Below, piece after piece: positions 33,980 to 46,100 of a stretch of DNA of 64,000 bases. Source of the stretch: Tubiluchus corallicola (taxonomy: Eukaryota; Priapulida; Priapulimorpha; Priapulimorphida; Tubiluchidae); NCBI GenBank assembly GCA_030141605.1, contig JAQGDQ010000244.1, forward strand, positions 1 through 64,000, read 5' to 3'. Made by a program: the position numbers and the translations under genes. Within the stretch, counting starts at the first letter, position 1; every line of letters starts with the position of its first letter. The notes below the pieces were generated by a model. That model saw only the letters and a list, made by a program, of their open reading frames with translations, was not told the DNA's origin and did no database searches.

Positions 33980-35725
33980 TATTGACATGATGCGGGAGGC
34001 AAAAAAATGTGAAGGAACACTGGCTCGTGAAAAAAGAACTTCTAATTCGGGCGGGTGTCCATGGAGGGGTCTAGGATGGCAGGAAAAAAATCATTTTCCG
34101 GGAGGATGGAGGCTCCATTGATTATCTTACACCAGTTGATGAGGTCAATGGTCTCTCTCCGTTGTTCCAGAGTTGATATCGTAGAAACGTCAGCATCTTC
34201 AGCTAGTCTAACATGTCGGTTTTGTGTTTCTTCCAAAGATGCTTTGAAATACTTGTGAAGTATTATGATGACCAGACTACTGAAGCATACTCAAGAATTG
34301 GGCATACAACAGCTTTGTAAAGTGGGATGATTACTGAGACTTTCCTGGATGTAACACCACGTTTGATACCTATGCATTGATTTGCATGTGAAACAATATT
34401 GCTAATGTGATGCTAAGATCTTTAATAGATGATTTTTCCTCAATCGATCCATTTTTAAGATAGTGTGACTCTTAGAACGGACATGCAAAAGATGGCTCTT
34501 TCTTTTGTTAAGCTCCAGTAACCACCATTTTTCAATATTGTTGAGGTCGAATTGTAGCATATACCTATCGCTGTCGTCCCATATCGGATGGTACAAAATG
34601 ATGATGTCTCAGTTCACAAGCAATTCGTAATATGGTTTATGAAGATTAGGAAACAACAAAAGCCACAAAGGGTTCTCTGAGGTATGCCACTGCAGAGATA
34701 CTTGGAATTTGTGGTTATGTCATTAAAGATCACACATTGACAGCAGTTCATCAAGAAGTACTGGAACCAGGTCTACGGCCATATCACTTTGAAAACACCG
34801 GTTCTCGTCTGATCACCTACGTTAAGCAACGTAGACCCTGGTTAGTGTGGGTGACAGCCTAGGAATACCAGGTGCTGTAGGCTTGTGGGATGCCCACACT
34901 GTATCTTGACCAGCAGCCAACGGCTAGAGGGCGGAGGAGGTCAAGTGACCTAACGGCCAATTGTAGAGGAGTAAATCTTCCAAATCAGGAGTGGAGCCCC
35001 GAAGGCAGACCAGTGCAGCATGCTCACTGCTTCCGGCAGTTCCTGCAGCCAACCTGGTGCCAAACGTATCACTCCACTTTCCTTTGGACTACACCAGCGA
35101 GGAAGAGAGGGGGTTCCTGTTGTCTGGACAACTCAGGATCTTCATACACCTTGCCCAGGCGTGCAGAGGTGGAGAGGCCACTCCAATGGTTCAAGGATCG
35201 GATTGCTCAGCCACAGTCGACGCTGCAGCTCCATCAATGTGATCAATAACTGACTCTCTTGGTGCACACTCCATTGTCTTCCGAGACAGAAGGATGCCAA
35301 CAACAATTGGAATAAGATGAGGAGGTTGCCTCTGATACCTGCATATTCCCAGCTTCACCAAAACACGCTGATGCGTCACCGAGTCGAAAGCTTCCTTAAA
35401 GTCCTAGGTACAGAACATCAAAACCTGGCAGCGAAAGGTCATCAAACCATTTTGTCCAATCATTCAAGCAAGAAAGTAGATTAGTTACTACTGTTGATCT
35501 CTGAGAAAGTGAGCCATGCTTGTTCTTCTATATTTCGTCTGTCCTAGTCAGAAATCACAATACCTCGTCCCACAGAATGGCTTCCATGCCTTTGGCGATT
35601 ACTGAAGATATGGGTCTTAGGTTATCACAAGATGGGCAGGCAGAGGATTGGCATAACCGCCCATCCAACTTTGGGGGACACGAGACAAATCAAGAGACTT
35701 ACGATATAAATAGCTTATAAACAGA
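33980..35725 (-). mobile_element. CR1-type LINE RT fragment, interrupted by a 5S-headed element
   Basis: Minus-strand pieces run in order from 35725 down. They are a LF..SLD.S.VP.SW-like segment, then RPISSVIAKGMEAILWDEVL, then KHGSLSQRSTVVTNLLSCLN, then LDFKEAFDSVTHQRVLVKLG-like sequence (RT palm motif A region). The insertion at 34775-35310 follows, then WFQYFLMNCCQCV, a CSGIPQRTL motif, an LQFDLNNIEKWW segment and a C-terminal EETQNRHV...LEQRRETIDL. Frames change repeatedly and the FADD box region is damaged. Clearly a pseudogenised CR1-like RT. Confidence 0.85.
34773..35312 (+). mobile_element. 5S rRNA-headed SINE-like element, copy B, nested in a LINE
   Basis: The 5S-like head begins GTCTACGGCCATATCAC and retains TCTGATCACC, TTAAGCAACGTAGACCCTGG and the box C-like AGGAATACCAGGTGCTGTAGG. 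The shared body and the 3' hairpin TGTCTTCCGAGACA then GGATGCCAACAACAA follow. It splits an antisense LINE reading frame. Imperfect direct repeats flank it (TGGAACCAG before, TGGAATAAG after), as expected for a retrotransposition target duplication. Part of the 5S intermediate element is altered compared with copy C. Confidence 0.85.
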
Positions 35726-37035
35726 ATTTTAACAAATTACTAAGGTGTGCAATACGTGATCAAGGACAACCTCGGACAGGCACAGTTTGGCTGCTAAAAT
35801 AGCTGGCAAGTGTAGCGGTAAAATTGCCGTGAAAATTTGGGATAAATTCCAATCATTTTCTTACCTTTGGTTTAGCAGAATGTATTCTCTTGATTTTTCA
35901 GTTGTCTAGACGAAGGACTAGCGTAGATAATGCACACTGTTTAAGCATAAATACGGTAAAAACGATTACTAGTCAATTAAAGCTATACAAAATTAATTTA
36001 GATGCATTCTAGGTTAGCACGGTGCTCCGCTGTCGCATGTTCACATAGGTGGCAGCACCGTTTGTAAACAAAATACATACTGTACCAAAGTGAACAAGCT
36101 TGTGTTTTGCAAGCGTCCAGATGCAGCACTAAACGTGAAAATTGCTGTGTTTGTCACATAAATATTTCTCACGCGTGACCTGGTAGTGTATTAGCCTTAC
36201 CTCTAGAGTCAATCTTAACTTGCCAACTATGTCTACAACTAACAAGGCATAACGGTGTAAGAACTTGCAAAAGACACATTTTTAAAATTACCTCTGATAA
36301 TACTTAGTAATGCTATGTAGAGTGTAGTTCTGTTGGTACCTAGGTAAAGTAAAACCGTTTTACCAACTTTTATGTTAATCCAGTGACCATCTATATTAAT
36401 TGATTTCTGCACGAGTCCTATATAATATACGGTGTGAATGCGTGTGTGGCTTTAGTACATGAGAGTAGGTCCTAATACTATAATAGGCGTACTTACAGTT
36501 AGGGTTCTACAAAAGTTTATAAGTTTACATTTTTAACAAACATGAAAAGGTGTTACAATTTCAAGACAGAAGTTTTCTGTATGGAATATGTCAGTTGCAA
36601 GAGATCACGGCAAGCAATTACTTAAATATTAATAATTTAAGTATACTCAGATAAATCAAAAAGGTTTTCTTATGTAACACTGCTCACGTTGTGTGAGTAT
36701 TGTGTAATTATCGCATTAATAATCAGAAAATAGAGCTAAAATTTAAAGAAAATCAATGGGAGAGAGCTAACATCCTCTTCACAAGGAATTTTTATTTCTA
36801 TGCCACAAAGTAAGATTAAAATAATGTACCTTTTCCCAGAACAAATCATTTTAAATTTCCATTTGTTCCTGCTTCACTGAAAGCATTCAGGATTCTTAGA
36901 CACCATTTTTTGTATTGTTAAGCATTATTTTGATTGCAACTTTCAGATTATGTACGGTTGAGTTTAACTGAAGGCCAAAAACTAACGTTGTTCAAGTCTG
37001 TAGGTCTTACATAAAAAACATTTATGTGTAAGATG
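35726..37035. other. No gene recognised
   Basis: AT-rich intergenic sequence. No exon, RNA gene or repeat partner was recognised. Confidence 0.45.
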
Positions 37036-37039
37036 TATA

Positions 37040-37040
<1 letters not shown>

Positions 37041-37088
<48 letters not shown>
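37041..37088. repeat. (TC)n microsatellite, left of LINE
   Basis: About 24 uninterrupted TC dinucleotides end directly at the 5' edge of the LINE at 37091. Confidence 0.97.
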
Positions 37089-37090
<2 letters not shown>

Positions 37091-37092
<2 letters not shown>

Positions 37093-38666
37093 AGTTGAGG
37101 TACAGCAAGCCATTAAAAAGCTAGCATTGAATAGGTCAGCTGGACCAGACAGTCTCAAGTCAGAGCATTTTAGATATGCCTCTCACGTGTTACCAGTTTT
37201 GTTCGCATTGTTTTATAACTCTTGTATCACTCATTGTTTCTTACCAGACTCACTAATGTTATCAGTAATTGTGCCACTTATTAAAGACAAAAATAGAGAT
37301 ATAACAGACAGAAATAACTTCAGACCCATCGCGTTATCTTCTGTCTCTAGTAAACTTTTAGAAATCGTTGTATTGACTCGTTATACTGATTGTTTACCTG
37401 CCACACCCAACCAGTTTGGTTATGTGGAGAACTTGGGTACTGAGTTATGTATTAACATGTTAAAAGAAGTAGTAGACTATTATATAGACCGCCAGAGTAC
37501 TGTACATATAATGTTTTTAGACGCCTCCAAAGCCTTCGATAGAATTAATTATTTTAAACTGTTTTTAAAACTCATTGAAACTGAGATTCCAAATGTTGTT
37601 GTTCGTTTACTTGTTTTTTATTACACCCATCAAGGCATGCTGGTGAGATGGGGCAATTATAACTCTGAGATTTTTAAAGTTGGCAATGGTGTACGACAGG
37701 GAGGAAAGATGTCCCCTCTTCTGTTTAATTTCTACTTTAGAGAACTTAGTGAAAATCTAGCCTCTAGTAATCTTGGATGTCAAATTGCAGATATTTATTA
37801 CAATCATTTGACATATGCGGACGATATCTGCCTATTAAGTACCACGACAACTGCTCTGAAGAAATTATGTGATATATATGTTGATTATGCAGCAAAATTT
37901 GATATTTTAATTAATGTTGACAAAACTAAGCTTCTGACTATAACGTCTTCCATTATGAGCAACTTTGAGTTCGGAACAGTTAAGTTAACTGGATCGGTTA
38001 TTGAGCCTTGTGATAATGAAAAATATCTTGGTCACATCATTTCTAGGGACAACAGAGACGATCTAGATATCATACGACAAGTAGGCATTTATTACTCTCG
38101 AGCAAATAAGCTATGCCGTAAATTTTACTATTGCACCAATGCTGTAAAAATACGTCTATTCAATACTTATTGTAATAACTTCTACTGTATAGCCACCTGG
38201 CGGCATTTTCATAATTATAATCTGAACAAACTTAAGGTTGCTCATAATAAATCAATGTGAAAATTTTTCAATTACCAGTTCGATCACAGTGCCAGGGACA
38301 TTTCTGTGACGCATAAATTAGTGTACTTTGATGTTATTTACAGGAAAAGCATTTACAGTCTGGATACTAGAATTTCAAACAGTAAAAACTTGTTGTGTAC
38401 AACGATATTCGCTAGAGATGCTTTATTTACTTCCAGTATAAAAAAGATTTGGAGAATAAAATTGTATGCTTAAATTTTTTACATATTCATTGATATAATG
38501 ATTGAAGCAATGCAAAATGTTATTATAATTATTATTATTATTTTTTGTAATGTTGTTTTTGTGTTGTGTTTACATTGTGTGCTTTGTGTCGTTTATTTAC
38601 TTGTATTTTTGTTGTATATATATATATATGAACGAAAGTTTGAAATAAAGAAGTAAATCAATAAAT

Positions 38667-38668
<2 letters not shown>
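37091..38668 (+). mobile_element. 5'-truncated non-LTR retrotransposon reverse transcriptase (Jockey/CR1 group)
   Basis: The open frame from 37091 (first ATG downstream) to 38260 encodes a nearly complete RT domain. Features in order: RSAGPDSLKSEHFRYA, NNFRPIALSSVSSKLLE, NQFGYVENLGTELC, FLDASKAFDRI (motif A), NGVRQGGKMSPLLFNFY (motif B), LTYADDICLLS (YADD, motif C) and YLGHIIS. The frame stops at 38260, but the same family continues after it (ISVTHKLVYFDVIYRKSIYS, ARDALFTSS..KIW), so the stop is an inactivating mutation near the C-terminus. The tail GAAATAAAGAAGTAAATCAA precedes a second (TC)n tract. Endonuclease and ORF1 are absent. Confidence 0.9.
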
Positions 38669-38698
<30 letters not shown>

Positions 38699-38699
38699 G
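38669..38699. repeat. (TC)n microsatellite, right of LINE
   Basis: About 14 TC units directly follow the 3' tail of the LINE. Together with the 37041-37088 tract, this suggests insertion into a pre-existing TC array. Confidence 0.95.
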
Positions 38700-39154
38700 A
38701 CTAGCATGTACAAGTTTTCTGGCTACAGCAAGGAAGTTTACACTGTGTTCTCAAAGGAAGTAAAAAACAGTTGTGCTAACGCCAGCTTTTTTTCTAAAGT
38801 TTAGGCAAGCTTTTCCCTGATAAGCTTCTGAGAAAGCTTTCAATTTCAGTTCAAGCTGGGTGCAAGGCCTTGAAACTTTTCCACTTTATGGAGCACGTAT
38901 GTATTAAAGTGTTAAATTAGTAATGTAGTAGACTTGTCTGCAGAGTGGCTTAGTGAACTACAGGAAAACCTTTACTTTTGGAAGCTTACATTTTTTACTT
39001 TAGTTTTTCACACTTTTATTTCAAGCTCAATTCATTTTGCTCTTGAAACAATTTTTATTGTCCATAATGTAGAGCAATATTAAATATAGATTTAAATATT
39101 ATAATATTAAATATAATTAAATAATATTAAATATTAAATATTGCTCTATTTACT

Positions 39155-39440
39155 TGCTAGGTATTTTGTTTTTTTGTGCATATTTTATAGCATAATACAG
39201 TACAATAATAAATACAGGCTACAGCTAAGATATTGCTTTATTTATTTACAAGGTATTTTGTTTTTTGTGCATATTTTATAGCATAATACAGTACAATAAT
39301 AAATACAGACTGCAGCTAAGATATTGCTTTATTTATTTACAAGGTATTTTGTTTTTTGTGCTTATTTTATAGCATAATACAGAACAATATTAAATACAGA
39401 ATACAGCTAAGATATTGCCTTGCTTACTTTACTTTGTTTA
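39155..39440. repeat. 91-bp tandem repeat, about 3 copies
   Basis: GGTATTTTGTTTTTTGTGCA starts at about 39160, 39252 and 39343. Each unit includes TTTTATAGCATAATACAG and CAGCTAAGATATTGC. Upstream of the NRPS-like gene. No coding content. Confidence 0.85.
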
Positions 39441-40119
39441 CTTACTTATTTACTTTATTTTGTTTTTTGTTATAGCGTCTATAGATACATGTATGTGTGC
39501 ATGAGGTTGCAGATTTGATATGTTAAACTGCATAGTATTAGACTTATATTGGTGAACTTTAAATTGCCTTTTGGCCAGTTACTGATAAACTGGAAATTAC
39601 CTCTGAACTATATTTCTGGTTGTATATAGCTAGTGTTGAGAAAGTCATCTAGTGATCCAAAAATACGTTGAAACGGGGGTATTCTTACACTTTTCTCTTC
39701 TGTAAATGTGGTTTAGTTTTTTAGCTTAATAAAATTTTTATTGCCTTTTACCTTGAGACCTTGTTTTGGTGATCTGTTTAAAACAATGACCTCACTGGTG
39801 TGCTAGTAAGTCGAAGGATCATTGCAGAACTCAAACAGCTGAAAACTAAGACCCTGGTGACCTACCTTATCTCCATACTACAGCTAATGTTTATTCAACA
39901 GGGTCTGATGATCACAGTAAACGTTTTATGTTATATGACAAACACGATAACATTGCTTGATTTTTGTCTGTTTGCTGAATAACGTGGTACTCATGTTCTG
40001 TATCAGCTGATCAAATAATACCATAGAGAAAAGGTTAATATTGAACAATCTGCCTTGTATGCATAATTTCTTTTACTCTGTGTTGTAGTGTCGTGGAAAG
40101 CTGCTAATTGTTTGCAAAA

Positions 40120-43100
40120 ATGGTGCCAGACAAAATGATATCCTATGACGACCACGGATGCCTGCACGATATGTTTCGGAGGCAGGCATCCGAAACGCCT
40201 GATGCCATTGCCATTGTCGCAGAAGACGAAGGCAAAAAGATTACATTCCGTCAACTTGATGAACTCACGAATATCTTGGCTGTACATTTGCAGCACTTGG
40301 GAGTTGTGCCAGATTCGTCGGTGGGAATCTACCTTCCCCGATGCTCTGAATACGTGATAGCTTATATAGCAATATTGAAGGCCGGTAAGGTTAATTTATT
40401 ACTTTTTTAATTTTAGTATTATTACCAGTATACAAGTATACGATACTAGTATACCAGTAGTGCAAAATAATTTTGCTTTAAACTTTTAATTTGCCAGCTG
40501 GGCTTTCGTTGCAGTTTTTTGGTAGCTTATTGATTTATTATAGATGCTTGTAGTGCGAAATACTAAATGACTTTTTGAAAAGTACAAATTAAAAATTTCA
40601 TGTTCCTATATTACCTTTGTTCATGCAACAAATAAGTAATCAACTAGATCTACCAATTAAATTACGTCTGGGGAAAGCCCAGCGGCGGATTATGATTTTA
40701 TGGGCCTTAGGCTTGAACTTGGAACGGGCCTTTTAAATGTTGCTACACTGCTGAGCTGACGTGTTTTTTGGAAACTGAAATTTTGAACTTAAACTTAAAC
40801 TGTGTAAACGTGAATTGTGTAAACTTAAATTGTGTAAACTTGAATTGTGTAAACTTAAATTGTGTAAACTTGATTTGTGTAAACCCGATTTGAAATATAG
40901 TGACTGACTTTTGAAAAAAAAACTTTTTTCTATATTTTATTTTGGCGGGCCCCTTGCTCTTTTGTCAATTTATTTTTTTTTTTTACAAAAAAAATTTTTT
41001 CGTTTTATTTTGCCGGGCCCCTTTTGATCCCGGGCCTTAGGCTTCAGCCTATTCAGCCTATAGGGCTATCCGCTACAGGGAAAGCCGTAAACTTCTTTGT
41101 TTGCTATATAACAAAATATAGTTATATTTGATATTGTTCAAACATATATAAAACATGCTCGTCGATTTGCTTATTAGTGCGGTACATTTTACTAGTTTTG
41201 CTTATTAGTATGGAGCACTGTAGGAATACATGTATTTCATTGTATATTAATCCATTTTTGTGTATTTTATCTGCAATAGTTGTACCACCTGTATACCATT
41301 TCTTCTTCCTGCGACCTGTTTATCACTGGTTACCATGGCTAAAGTATTTATTTTTTGTTGTCTCTTTGACAATAATAAAAGTACGGTTATATAAAAAAAA
41401 GATAGTGTTGTGTAGGTAGAAGTAATACGTCATGTGCATGTTCTAGATATAAATTACATAATTTTATGTTACTAGGTGGTGCCTACATGCCGATTGATAT
41501 CTCATACCCAAGAACCCTGCTGGAATCCATATTTGAAGATGCTGAACCCGTTACAGTGTGCACAACAGAGTCTTTGTCTCAGAGTATAGTTGGTACGGAA
41601 AATCATTTCTGTTACTATAAAGGATATCAATTTCATATTCATTGTGTACTATCATGTTGTTAATTTGTAATAAATAGAGGCTGAAGCTGAGTCAGTTGCT
41701 ACTGCATCCGTTGACTCACAGAAAATCAGCTAGCTCGGCTGAAGCTCTCTCAGTTGCTACTACTTCAGCTGACTCACACAGTAAATCAGCTAGCTCGGCT
41801 GAAGTTGAGTCAGTTGCTACTACATCAGCTGACTCACACAGTAAATCAGCTAGCTCGTCTGAAGCTGAGTCAATTGCTACTACATTAGCTGACTGACACA
41901 GTAAATCAGCTAGCTTGGCCGAAACTGAGTCAGTTGGTACTACATCAGCTGACTCACACAGTAAATCAGCTAGCTCGGCTGAAGCTCTGTCAGCTGGTAC
42001 TACATCAGCTGACTTGCACAGTGAATCAGCTAGCTCGGCTAAAGCTGAGTCAGTTGCTAGTGCATCCGTTGACTCACACAGTAAATCAGCTAGCTCAACT
42101 GAAGCTGAGTCAGTTGCTACTACATCAGCTGACTCACACAGTAAATCAGCTAGCTCGTCTGAAGCTGAGTCAATTGCTACTACATCAGCTGACTGACACA
42201 GTAAATCAGCTAGCTTGGCCGAAACTGAGTCAGTTGGTACTACATCAGCTGACTCATACAGTAAATCAGCTAGCTCGGCTGAAGCTCTGTCAGTTGGTAC
42301 TACATCAGCTGACTCGCACAATGAATCAGCTAGCTCGGCTAAAGCTGAGTCAGTTGCTAGTGCATCCGTTGACTCATACAGTAAATCAGCTAGCTCAACT
42401 GAAGCTGAGTCAGTTGCTACCACATTAATTGACTCACACAGTAAATCAGCTAGCTCGGCTGAAGCTGAATCAGTTGCTACGAATCAGCTGACTCACACAG
42501 TAAATCAGCTAGCTCGGCTGAAGCAGAGTCAGTTGCTACTACATCCGTTGACTCACACAGTAAATCAGTTAGCTCGGCTGAAGCTGAGTAAGTTGCTACT
42601 ACATCAGCTGACTCACACTGTAAATCAGCTAGCTTGACTGAAGCTCAGTCACTTGTTACTACATCAGCTGACTCACACAGTAAATCAGCTAGCTTGGCCG
42701 AAACTGAGTCAGTTGGTACTACATCAGCTGACTCATACAGTAAATCAGCTAGCTCGGCTAAAGCTGAGTCAGTTGCTAGTGCATCCGTTGACTCATACAG
42801 TAAATCAGCTAGCTCAACTGAAGCTGAGTCAGTTGCTACCACATTAATTGACTTACACAGTAAATCAGCTAGCTCGGCTGAAGCTGAATCAGTTGCTACG
42901 AATCAGCTGACTCACACAGTAAATCAGCTAGCTCGGCTGAAGCGGAGTCAGTTGCTACTACATCCGTTGACTCACACAGTAAATCAGTTAGCTCGGCTGA
43001 AGCTGAATAAGTTGCTACTACATCAGCTGACTCACACTGTAAATCAGCTAGCTTGACTGAAGCTCAGGCAGTTATTACTACATCAGCTGACTCACACAGT

Positions 43101-46100
43101 AAATCAGCTAGCTCGGCTGAAGCTGAATCAGTTGCTACCAATCAGCTGACTCACACAGTAAATCAGCTAGCTCGGCTGAAGCTGAATCAGTTGCTACCAA
43201 TCAGCTGACTCACACAGTAAATCAACTAGCTTGACTGAAGTTGACTGACTTTTCAGCTGAGTTGGCTTAAAGAAAAAATCAGTTCAGTTAGCTAAAGCTA
43301 CGAATTTTTGTTAACTAAGTAAATGATAAATTGTTAGCTAACATGGAGACAAATAATTTGTGTTGCTTATACACAGAATAAAGCAGATGTACAAATTCAA
43401 GCAATGCATTAGAGATCAATTTTTTATTACTATAAAAAAGAAATGGATTTGTTGCAAATATAATTTAAATTCAACTCTTGGCGAGGCTTATCTTGATTAC
43501 CGACGAATCAATACAAAATCACCAAAAAAATCCTACACATGTGACTTATGTTGCCACTAAAGTTGGGATTTTTATCGGCTAGGTCGACTGTAGAAATAAT
43601 CCGGCTGGAGCTCAGCTGAAATGGCCTGGCTCTGGGCTCTACTTATAAATCAAGGAATCTTCAACTGTGTCAAAAACCTGTCAAATTCTGCAGACCTTAT
43701 GCTGCATTCTGTTGGCTTGCAATTCTGCAAACTCATTCTTGTGGTCTACACAGTTGCATCTGTTATCATTGTCCAGTAAAAATATCTATCAGTAACTTGT
43801 TAGCCAATGCCAGCACTGCTTTCCTAGTTTTCACTCCAGTAGCAACTGTACTGTAGTTAGGTAAATATTGCCTAATTTTTTTTATTAAAAGTAGAGATGC
43901 ATTTTCTAAAATCAGAAGTTTGGAAAATTAATAAGCTAAAAGTATTTTTACATTAGAAAGCATCTAAAAATAACAAAACATCTAAGCAACGGGTCGCATA
44001 ATTATAACACAATACGAAATGACAAAAAATCACATTCATGTAATGCACTCTTTGTTCTTACATCGTACATCCCTATCTCTTGGTTTTATCATTGTTTAGA
44101 ATAATTCAGTAATAAAAACAGTGACGCTTTAAGTTGTAAGAACATTGATTTCTTTACTGAATAACAGTTACACGAGTAATTGACTACGATGCAAATTTAA
44201 CACTACGTTTATATTCAAGAACCAGTTTGCAAGGGCAGATTTATGTAAACAGGATAAAAAACACTTTAATTAGAGATATGCGTAGTTCTCGACATAAACC
44301 TTTGATCCAGACATCGATTTGTTTATTGTTAATCAGCTTACAGGTTTATAATAACCACTGCATAATTTTGCAGATTTGCTTCCTGAGTTAGTGCTTCTGG
44401 ATGCAGATTGGGCAGATAAACTTTCCAGAAAAAATTTGGATCTTCCACCGCTAGCTGCTCCTAAGTTATCTTTGGATAATTTAGCTTACACTGTTTACTC
44501 TTCTGGAACCACCGGGAAGCCAAAAGGTTTGTGCTCGTTTGTTTAATTAACTGTTTGTCATTAATTACGTAAAACTTGAAGCTTCAAAACAAGGAAATGA
44601 GAACATTTAAAAAATAAAGTGACAATAAAAGTGAAAACAAATGTGCGTGTTTGCGTAGCAAAATCATCCGTAAGTCGGCAATTAAGCTTTTCTAGTTATT
44701 CACATATCCTGAATCACCATTTCATGAGGATCATTTTGATACCAAGTTCATTGCTCTATGTTATTTGTAAGCTGAGATAATCCACATTGAAGTTGAAGTG
44801 CCGGCTGTGTACTGAAAATCATAATCTTGAGAAAATCAGTGTTAAAGTTAGCCATTGTTTTTGTCGAATTTCTACAAAGCACTTAGCAACTGTACAAATG
44901 TTGGTTGCTACAGATTTTGCAAGAATAAACTGAAGTTTTATTTAAATCCAGTAGATGGCTCTTCCTGACGAAGATCTGGGCTTGGCAACAGAAAAAACCC
45001 AAAGCAAAATGACAGCTTCCTGGAGTTACAATTGAAGTTTGAAAATAAAGAATTTTTACAAATGCAGTACTAGTTTCTAGCCAGAGAATTGAGCAGGGAG
45101 TTATAAAATTAGATTTTTAGTATTTTTTGAACACTTTCTTGATAATTTGATGCGAGAATATAAACGTCCAATATATTTAGTGTCCGTTTTTACAAAATGC
45201 AGTAAATTGACGTTTGACCAAATTTTTGGATCATTCTACATTGAAGCATCATAGCGTTTTTTAACTACACCGATTTATGGACAGTTTTGGTTTGCAAGCA
45301 CACATCTAACAAAGTATTACAGACATTACCGGAACACAAACGGAATAAAATAAACCATTTTTATGTAACCACAAGCAAAATTTATCAGTTACAAATGTTT
45401 GAAATCCTGCATTGCAAATTTCAAGCCATTTCAGGCAAACTGAATGCAAAGTTCTATTACAAGTGTTTAGAAATAGCAATTTTCAGATTTAAGGATTATC
45501 CATGGCTGAGTACCTATGGACATTAAAGGTGAGCATTAAACGTTCGCTTTCGATTCGAATGAGTGTTTTTAGGTCGAATTCGGTTCGAATCTAAAATTAT
45601 ATGTTCGAATGATTCAGCACTTTAGCCACATGCGTTCTTTATCATTAAAATGTTTGAAACAGCATGCAAGTAGCACAATTCAGCTGTAGTTTCTGTGCAA
45701 AATTTTTAACAAACTCATCATCATCTCTGGAGTCACACGTCATTTGACATGACCCTCCTGATCACTTTATTTCATGCTGCCCTGTCACCCTTAACTGCCC
45801 ATGTATCTGTATTTTTGATACCTAATGGTGTGTTGATAAGATCTTTTTGGATGAAATTGATGTAAGTCAGCAGCTGTCCTCCTTGTGGTTTCTTTTCTTT
45901 CTGCAGTGTTTCTTTGAAAGCTAACTTTAATGGACTGTCATCTAATTTTTTTAACAAATTATTAATGGTTTTACTGCAGAACAAAATCAAGTAATATGCA
46001 AGATCTTTGTAAGAGTACTTTTTTCTAGTATTTTGAGAACTTGCTTGAAAATCTTTCAAACTCAATTTGAAATTGATTCGGATTCGAATTACTGAAATTT

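Noticed and set aside
34773-34890. A functional 5S rRNA gene
   Set aside because: The head has several departures from 5S at positions that are strongly conserved, and it continues into a repeat body shared by three dispersed copies with a retroposon-like end. Copy C is closest to a real 5S but has the same attached body.
40108-40119. Start of the NRPS-like protein four codons upstream
   Set aside because: The codon at 40108 is TTG. The first ATG in frame is at 40120 and has a good initiation context.
41696-43056. Ser/Ala/Glu-rich repeat ORFs on plus and minus strands (up to 235 codons), possible repetitive surface protein
   Set aside because: A 60-bp array lacking stops by chance of unit length. 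All frames are eventually broken, it sits in intron 2 of a well-supported gene, and no initiation or splice context was found.
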